Origin: Streptomyces sp. B93 | GTDB lineage: Bacteria; Actinomycetota; Actinomycetes; Streptomycetales; Streptomycetaceae | Length of the DNA stretch: 64,000 nucleotides | Assembly (NCBI RefSeq): GCF_018070565.1 | Contig: NZ_JAGPXL010000025.1 | Coordinates: 33,908-97,907 of the forward strand | Direction of reading: 5' to 3' | In this document: positions 58,972 through 64,000 of the stretch, one piece after another | Position numbering within the stretch: the first letter of the stretch is position 1 | How the letters are laid out: each line of letters begins with the position of its first letter | Position numbers and translations under genes: made by a program | The notes under the pieces: generated by a model | Database searches by the model: none | Told to the model about the DNA's origin: nothing | The model's input: the letters and a program-made list of their open reading frames with translations, nothing else

Positions 58972-59466
58972 ATGGGGGTGGCGATCTTGGAGTTTCGTAT
59001 CGACCGGCGCAGCGGGGTCCCCACCTACCAGCAGATCGTCCAGCAGACCAAGCAGGCACTGCGGCTGGGCGTGCTGCTGCCGGGGGACCGGCTGCCGACG
59101 GCCAAGGAGGTCGCCGAGAGCTGCGCGGTCAATCCCAACACCACGCTGAAGGCGTACCGGGAGCTGGAGCGCGAAGGGCTCGTCGAACCGCGGCCGGGGC
59201 TCGGCACGTTCGTGCGCCGCTCGCTGGCCCGGCCGCAGACCGGCGCCGGCTCCCCGCTGCGTGGGGAGCTGGCGGAGTGGATGGAACGGGCGCGCGCGGC
59301 GGGCCTGGAACGGGAGGACGTCGCGGCGCTGTTCGCGTCGGTCCTCGACGAGCGGTACGCGCGGCCGGCCACCACGGCCGACGGCGCGTCGACCACGACA
59401 ACGCACACGACCACGGCGGCCGCCGAGCGTACGGGGGCGGGCTCGCAGGCAAGGAGCGACAGGTGA
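58972..59466 (+). CDS. GntR-family regulator, YtrA subfamily
   Basis: 164 residues. Short winged helix 10-80 (VPTYQQIVQQTKQAL, LPTAKEVAESCAVNPNTTLK, EREGLVEPRPGLGTFV), then a short helical tail without ligand domain, typical of YtrA regulators of ABC exporters. It overlaps the ATPase gene by GTGA (59463-59466). It probably represses its own ABC operon. Confidence 0.92.
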   Translation: MGVAILEFRIDRRSGVPTYQQIVQQTKQALRLGVLLPGDRLPTAKEVAESCAVNPNTTLKAYRELEREGLVEPRPGLGTFVRRSLARPQTGAGSPLRGELAEWMERARAAGLEREDVAALFASVLDERYARPATTADGASTTTTHTTTAAAERTGAGSQARSDR

Positions 59467-60418
59467 GTGACGGTAGGGGCGCCGGGACACCGGCGATAGA
59501 GGCGTACGGCCTCGGCAGGAGGTACCGGCGCGGCTGGGCGCTGCGGGCTGCTCGTTCCGGCTCCCGGCCGGGCGGATCTGCGGGCTCGTCGGTCCGAACG
59601 GGGCGGGCAAGACCACGCTGCTGGGCATGGCGGCGCACGTGCTGGAGGCGACGGAGGGCACCCTGCGGGTCTTCGGCGCCGCACCCGGCTCCGCGGAGGC
59701 CGGCCGGCGCACCGCGTTCCTGGCCCAGGAGAAGCCGCTGTACCGGCACTTCACCGTGGCCGAGAACCTGCGTCTGGGACGGGAGCTGAACCCGGGCTGG
59801 GACCAGCGGGCCGCCGAGGACATCGTCCGCGCGGGCAACATCCCGCTGGACGCCAAGATCGGCACGCTCTCCGGCGGGCAGCGCACCCGCGTCGCCTTCG
59901 CGGTGACCTTCGGCAAGCGCCCCGACCTGCTGCTCCTCGACGAGCCGATGTCGGACCTCGACCCGGTCGTCCGCCACGAACTCATGGGCACCGTCATGGC
60001 CGAGGCCGCCGAGCACGGCACCACCGTGCTGATGTCCACGCACGTGCTCGCCGAACTGGACGACGTCTGCGACTTCCTCGTCGTCGTCAGCGGCGGCAGC
60101 GTACGCCTCGCCGGTGACGTCGACGAACTGCTGGCCATGCACACCCTGGTCTCCGGCGCACGCGACGGCGACGACCTGCCCGACCCGCTCGCCCGGCACA
60201 CGGTCGTCGAGTCACGGCTCAGCGGACGGCAGTTCACCGCCCTGCTGCGCGCCGAGGCGCCGGTCATGGAGGCCGCCGCGGGACCCTGGACCGCCTCCGC
60301 GCCCACCATGGAGGAGCTGCTGCTCGCATACCTGCGCTCCGGCCAGGCGCCTCCGTTGCTCACCCCCACCGCGCAGGTCCCGGAACGGGCGCACGACGGA
60401 CGGGCGGTGGCGGCATGA
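59463..60418 (+). pseudogene. ABC transporter ATPase gene with a one-base frameshift before Walker A
   Basis: The reading from GTG 59463 (GTPAIEAYGLGRRYRRGWALR) fits the start of an ABC ATPase up to 59546. At 59547-59548 two bases stand where a codon is expected, and the remainder continues one base out of phase as CSFRLPAGRICGLVGPNGAGKT. Walker A is at 59591-59614, the signature is LSGGQ, and Walker B is LLLLDEPMSDLD. No start codon in the second frame precedes Walker A, so the ATG at 59627 would give a protein without it. Either a true inactivation of the ytr-like transporter or a one-base sequence error. Confidence 0.8.
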
Positions 60419-61440
60419 GCACCGTGACGAACCTCCCCGACAGCGCGCCCGCGCCCACCTCCCCCACGCCCGGCACGACCCGCCGCCCCCATCTCAGCGG
60501 CCTGCCCTGGCTGGTGTGGCGCCAGCACCGCACCACCTACTGGACCCTCCTCGGGGCCACGGCGCTCACCCTGGCCTGGATCGTCTACCAGCGCACCCGG
60601 ATGACCGACTTCCTGGCCTCCCGCGGCTGGCCGGAGACCGGCTTCGACAGCCTGGGCCAGTCCTTCCAGCCGTACGGTGAGGCCTTCCAGTCGGTCGGCA
60701 TGGGCCTCGGTCTGATCCCCGTACTGCTCGGCGTGTTCGTCGGCGCCCCGCTGCTCGCGGGCGACCTGGAACACGGCACCGCCAAGCTGGTCACCTCGCA
60801 GTCCGTGAGCCGTACCCGCTGGCTGGCCGTGAAGCTCGGCATCACCGGCGCGGTGGTCGTCGCGACCACGACGGCGCTGTCCGTCGCGTTCGGCTGGTGG
60901 TGGAACCCGGTCAAGGACCAGGTCACCGTCATGGACTGGACGTCGGGTTCCGCCTTCGACACCACCGGGCCGGTGCCAGTCGCCCTCGCCCTGTTCACGG
61001 TCGTCGGCGGGGTGGCGATCGGCGTCGTGCTGCGCCGCACCCTGGCGGCCATGGTGATCACCTTCGGCTTCGCCACGGCGGTGCAACTGGTCTGGGCCTA
61101 CCTGCGGCTGAGCCTGGGTGACGTGATCACGGTCACCACCCGGCAGGGCGTCCTCGCCGAGGACTCCTTCCCCGACCTGCCCGACGCGGCCTACGTCCTC
61201 GACGAGTCGTACCTCACCGGCGGCGGTGACCTCCTGGGCTGGAGCACCTGCACCGACACGGCCGACGAGCAGGCGCGGGAGGCCTGTCTGCGCGAGGCCG
61301 ACGTGGTGGGCTGGTCCGTGGACTATCTGCCGATGTCCCAGATGACCGGCATGCAGTGGCTCGGCGCGGGCATCCTGCTGGCGCTGACCGCGGTGCTGAC
61401 GGTGGCGCTGTTCGTGTGGGGACGCAGGCGGCTGGTCTGA
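60415..61440 (+). CDS. ABC transporter permease
   Basis: 341 residues with about six membrane helices: TYWTLLGATALTLAWIVYQ, MGLGLIPVLLGVFVGAPLLA, VVVATTTALSVAFGWWW, ALALFTVVGGVAIGVVL, MVITFGFATAVQLVWAYL and a C-terminal VLTVALFVWGRRR. ABC-2-like export permease of a GntR-ATPase-permease operon. ATG 60415 overlaps the ATPase stop (ATGA). If the ATPase gene is truly broken, this subunit has no partner here. Confidence 0.88.
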   Translation: MSTVTNLPDSAPAPTSPTPGTTRRPHLSGLPWLVWRQHRTTYWTLLGATALTLAWIVYQRTRMTDFLASRGWPETGFDSLGQSFQPYGEAFQSVGMGLGLIPVLLGVFVGAPLLAGDLEHGTAKLVTSQSVSRTRWLAVKLGITGAVVVATTTALSVAFGWWWNPVKDQVTVMDWTSGSAFDTTGPVPVALALFTVVGGVAIGVVLRRTLAAMVITFGFATAVQLVWAYLRLSLGDVITVTTRQGVLAEDSFPDLPDAAYVLDESYLTGGGDLLGWSTCTDTADEQAREACLREADVVGWSVDYLPMSQMTGMQWLGAGILLALTAVLTVALFVWGRRRLV

Positions 61441-61483
61441 CGTACGCGCACCACCGCTCCTCACCAAGGCGCGGATCCACCGG

Positions 61484-61540
61484 GGGCCCAGCGCACCTCC
61501 CGACGTCGTCACGGACTTCGTCGGGAGGTGCGCCGGGCCC
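61484..61540 (+). terminator. Terminator after the ABC permease gene
   Basis: A perfect 15-bp stem (61491-61505 with 61519-61533), extended by outer GGGCCC repeats, 43 bases past the stop. Confidence 0.85.
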
Positions 61541-61595
61541 GTTGTCAGTGGTGGCTGCCATGATTCCGGCAACATCGACAGCACGGGAGCGGGGC

Positions 61596-63164
61596 ATGGT
61601 GGAGCAGGCGGTACGACCCATTGTCGAGGCGATGGTGGCCCGGGCCCCGAGCGGGTGGACGCACGCGGTGCTCCAGGGCCGGGCCGGTCGGGGCGGCACC
61701 GGAGTGACTGGTGGGTACGGCCGTCCGGCGGGACGGTGGAGCCACGGCGTGCCCAACCCCTTCGTGGAACTCATGGCGCTGGCTGAGGAGTTGCGCGCCC
61801 GGCACGACTGGGAACCGGTCAGCCTGGAGATCCGCTGTCGGCCGTCCGGCGAGTACCGGCTCGTCGCCTTCACCGACGCCGTCAGCAAGGTCACCGGGGA
61901 AAGCGGCTTCCAAGCGGTGCTCGACCCTGAGTACCGGCTGCCCCAGCCCGGGGAACGCCAGGAGCCGGGCACCGCCGCCCCGGCTGGCGACCCCGAACTG
62001 GCCGTCGCCCGTTTCCACGCCTACCTCGAACGACGTGCCGCGATCCTCGGACACCCCGAGGAACTGCCCCCGCCCGCCACCGCCACCGCGATCGAGGAGG
62101 CCGAACGCAGCCTGGGCCACCGGCTGCCCGCCGACCTGCGGGCGCTCTACCTGCTCGCCGACGGCGACGGCATCGGCTACGACCACCGTGGCCTGTTCCA
62201 GCACAACGTCTGGCTGCCGCTGAAGAGCATGGTCGCCGAGAGCACCGACTGGGGCGCGGGCGAACGCCCCTGGTACGGCTGGGACCTGGACTGGGACGCC
62301 GTCGTCCTCGACACCACCCCCGCCGACACCGTCCGCCGCTGCGGCGGCCACCCCGGCTGGCTGCGCTTCGCCAGCGGCCAGGACGGCAACTTCCTGGCCG
62401 TGGACACGGCTCCGGCCCGCGACGGCCGCCCCGGCCAGGTCATCCGGACCGGCCGTGACTACGACGAAGGCCCGGGGTACGTCGCCGACTCGGTCACCTC
62501 ACTCCTCGGCCACTACCTGGACCTCCTGGACCAGGGCGCCTACGAGGTGCACGGCGACCGGCTCGCCCTCCTCGAACCCGCCTGCGCGGCCGCTCCCCAG
62601 GAGTTCATCGGCGGTGACATCCCGGACGAGGTCCCGCCCACCCTCCAGGCCATCCACATCAACAACGTCACCGGCCTCGTCGACCTCACCCCGCTGACCG
62701 CTGCCCCCAGCCTCAGGCTTCTCCGCCTCAACAACGCCACGACCGCCGACCTGGCCCCCGTACGCCGACTGCCCGTGGAATCCCTGCGCGTCAGCCTCAC
62801 CGAGGGTGACCTGAGCCCGCTGGAGAACCACCCCCACCTCGCCTCCCTCAGCCTCACCACCACCGCCCCGGCCGACCTCGCTCCCCTGCGCACCGTCCCC
62901 CACCTGCGCGGCCTCGACCTCTCCGGCGCCGACATCACGGACCTGTCCGTGCTCGCCGGCCTCCCGGACCTCCGCTACCTCGCCCTCACCGGCCGCCAGT
63001 GGGCCGCCCTCCTGGACGAGGCCCAGGCACCGCCCGCCCTCGCCGCCGCCCGCCTCGCCGACACCGACGCCAGCTTCGAAGACGCCCTCGCCTGGGCGGC
63101 CCGCCTCGGTCTGGACACGGGGCCCGCCGTCCGCGTCGACGGCATCCTCAGAGCAGGGCGCTGA
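61596..63164 (+). CDS. SMI1/KNR4-family protein with leucine-rich repeats
   Basis: 522 residues. N-terminal 140 residues unassigned. An SMI1/KNR4 (SUKH) domain covers about 150-310 (EEAERSLGHRLPADLRALYL, FQHNVWLPLKSM, WLRFASGQDGNFLAVD). About five short leucine-rich repeats cover 355-460 (LRLLRLNNATTADLAPV, HLASLSLTTTAPADL, LRGLDLSGADITDLSVL). SUKH domains are common immunity proteins of polymorphic toxin systems but also occur in regulatory proteins. ATG 61596 after GGAG; ATG 61560 is possible. No toxin gene is seen nearby. Confidence 0.85.
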   Translation: MVEQAVRPIVEAMVARAPSGWTHAVLQGRAGRGGTGVTGGYGRPAGRWSHGVPNPFVELMALAEELRARHDWEPVSLEIRCRPSGEYRLVAFTDAVSKVTGESGFQAVLDPEYRLPQPGERQEPGTAAPAGDPELAVARFHAYLERRAAILGHPEELPPPATATAIEEAERSLGHRLPADLRALYLLADGDGIGYDHRGLFQHNVWLPLKSMVAESTDWGAGERPWYGWDLDWDAVVLDTTPADTVRRCGGHPGWLRFASGQDGNFLAVDTAPARDGRPGQVIRTGRDYDEGPGYVADSVTSLLGHYLDLLDQGAYEVHGDRLALLEPACAAAPQEFIGGDIPDEVPPTLQAIHINNVTGLVDLTPLTAAPSLRLLRLNNATTADLAPVRRLPVESLRVSLTEGDLSPLENHPHLASLSLTTTAPADLAPLRTVPHLRGLDLSGADITDLSVLAGLPDLRYLALTGRQWAALLDEAQAPPALAAARLADTDASFEDALAWAARLGLDTGPAVRVDGILRAGR

Positions 63165-63174
63165 GGCCCGGGCG

Positions 63175-63804
63175 TCAGGCCGCGGGCCGTCGGAAGAGGC
63201 CGTACCAGTAGGAGCGGGCCAGTTCCCGGGCGACGGCGGGGTCGTCGGTGCCGTCGCCGTCGGAGACCTGCTGGGCGATGACCTGGCTGCCGCCCTGGAC
63301 GACCAGCCTGGCCGCCAGCGTGGGGTCGATGCCCTCGGGCGTGCGGCCCGCGCGCTGCTCCTCCTTCAGGACGCTGACGAGGTTGTCGGCGAAGCGGTCC
63401 TGGTCCGCCCGCCACGCCTCGCGGACCGTGGGGTCGTAGGCGGCGACCTCGTTGATCGCCGCCAAGAGGGCCGCGTGCTCGCGGTAGTGGCGCATGATCA
63501 GTTCATAGGTGCGGGCCAGGCCCTCCACGCCGCCGTCGGTGCCGGTCGGCTTCCAGGCCGCCGCGATCTCGTAGCTCTCCTTCTTGAGCGAGCCGCTGAG
63601 GCGGAGCAGTACGTCGACCTTGTCCCGGAAGTAAAGGTAGAACGTCGACCGCGAGATCCCCGCGGCCTTGGCGATCTGCTCCACGCTCAGCTCGGTGTAG
63701 GTCACGCCGCCCCGCAGGCAGTCCTCGATCACGGACAGGATCCGCTTTTCGAGGGCGGCCCGTCGGTCGGCCGCGCTGGAGGGACGTCTGGTTGTGGAAG
63801 CCAT
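63175..63804 (-). CDS. TetR-family transcriptional regulator
   Basis: 209 residues. Helix-turn-helix 45-90 with SVEQIAKAAGISRSTFYLYF, then a helical ligand domain. The preceding same-strand gene (63875-64000) and the palindrome at 63806-63832 suggest autoregulation. Convergent with the SMI1/KNR4 gene (10-base gap). Ligand unknown. Confidence 0.93.
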   Translation of the reverse strand: MASTTRRPSSAADRRAALEKRILSVIEDCLRGGVTYTELSVEQIAKAAGISRSTFYLYFRDKVDVLLRLSGSLKKESYEIAAAWKPTGTDGGVEGLARTYELIMRHYREHAALLAAINEVAAYDPTVREAWRADQDRFADNLVSVLKEEQRAGRTPEGIDPTLAARLVVQGGSQVIAQQVSDGDGTDDPAVARELARSYWYGLFRRPAA

Positions 63805-63805
63805 A

Positions 63806-63832
63806 CGAGCATCCTAGGGAATCCGATGCTCG
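63806..63832. promoter_or_regulatory. Candidate TetR operator
   Basis: CGAGCATC-n11-GATGCTCG, perfect 8-base arms, beginning two bases upstream of the TetR start codon and lying in the 70-base gap to the upstream gene. Confidence 0.55.
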
Positions 63833-63874
63833 CGCAGGTCAAAGCGGGTCGGGGGTCCTGACGGGGGCGGGTGG

Positions 63875-64000
63875 TCAGCCGCCGATGGCGGACATCGGGC
63901 GGTCCGGCTGGACGAAGGCCGGGTCGTCCAGCCCCGCGCCCGCCTTCTTCCCCCACATCGCCAGCTTCCAGATCCGGGCGATCTCCTCGTCCGGCGCGTC
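63875..64000 (-). CDS. C-terminal end of an unidentified protein (5' part outside window)
   Basis: Forty-one codons and a TGA stop at 63875-63877; the start lies beyond base 64000. The visible tail includes DEEIARIWKLAMWGKKAG and ends PDRPMSAIGG. Codon bias is normal for the window, so this is real coding sequence. The 70-base gap to the TetR gene downstream suggests a common unit. I do not recognise the family. Confidence 0.6.
   Translation of the reverse strand, partial: DAPDEEIARIWKLAMWGKKAGAGLDDPAFVQPDRPMSAIGG

Noticed and set aside
59627..60418. A functional ABC ATPase starting at ATG 59627
   Set aside because: It would begin directly after Walker A and so lack ATP binding; the frameshift explanation is better.
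1..64000. tRNA, rRNA, CRISPR arrays, insertion sequences, attachment sites or phage genes
   Set aside because: I looked for transposases, integrases, regularly spaced repeats and conserved RNA sequences and saw none; this was by eye, so small non-coding RNAs could be missed.

Overview
The window is very GC-rich with strongly biased third codon positions. It has GTG starts, GTGA/ATGA stop-start overlaps, many secreted or lipoprotein hydrolases, sugar ABC importers without their own ATPase, and a HelR-type RNA polymerase motor behind a rifamycin-associated element. Together these point to a Streptomyces (or close relative) chromosome, probably an accessory or arm-like region. I see no rRNA, tRNA, CRISPR array, insertion sequence or prophage.

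Layout. (1) 1-5191: two secreted enzymes on the minus strand, a GH92 alpha-mannosidase cut by the window start and a Tat-exported metallophosphoesterase with a LamG-like tail. (2) 5427-21438: a dense oxidative catabolic or detoxification island. It has two MarR regulators, a cupin, a 773-residue fusion of a luciferase-like monooxygenase with a BBE-type FAD oxidase, a pirin, a zinc alcohol dehydrogenase, an aldehyde dehydrogenase, an MFS exporter, a metallo-beta-lactamase-fold hydrolase, a three-subunit PaoABC-like molybdenum aldehyde oxidase and an HsaA/HpaH-like flavin monooxygenase. Strong hairpins separate its units and palindromes sit in its promoters. I infer one pathway that oxygenates a small molecule and takes the resulting alcohol or aldehyde to an acid; the substrate is unknown. 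(3) 21517-27189: a large secreted subtilase, followed by the internally deleted remnant of a second subtilase and a LuxR-type regulator broken by two compensating frameshifts. This is a decaying stretch.

(4) 27275-37615: a PAS/GAF/SpoIIE-like/ATPase signalling protein whose phosphatase domain lacks its metal-binding residues, AraC regulators with divergent SDR and ABM-esterase-SDR genes, a Stealth-family sugar-phosphate transferase, and a glutaminyl-cyclotransferase-like lipoprotein. (5) 37718-46222: helR behind an intact rifamycin-associated element, an aldo/keto reductase and TetR pair with twin operators, small membrane and metabolic genes, a GlxA-type regulator and a cytochrome P450. (6) 46281-53581: an aminosugar/chitin-type unit with a DasR-like GntR regulator diverging from a sugar-binding lipoprotein, two permeases, a cytoplasmic GH20 hexosaminidase and a secreted CBM3-GH16 protein. 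The missing ATPase is presumably a shared MsiK-type one.

(7) 53737-64000: an orphan FAD-binding subunit, a DUF3152 protein with a metzincin-like zinc motif, a response regulator/histidine kinase/GerMN-type lipoprotein operon, a DinB-like protein, a YtrA-type GntR/ABC operon whose ATPase is frameshifted, an SMI1/KNR4 protein with leucine-rich repeats, a TetR regulator and the tail of one more gene. Intergenic gaps are short; the only one near 300 bases (47127-47430) holds the GntR/ABC regulatory region.
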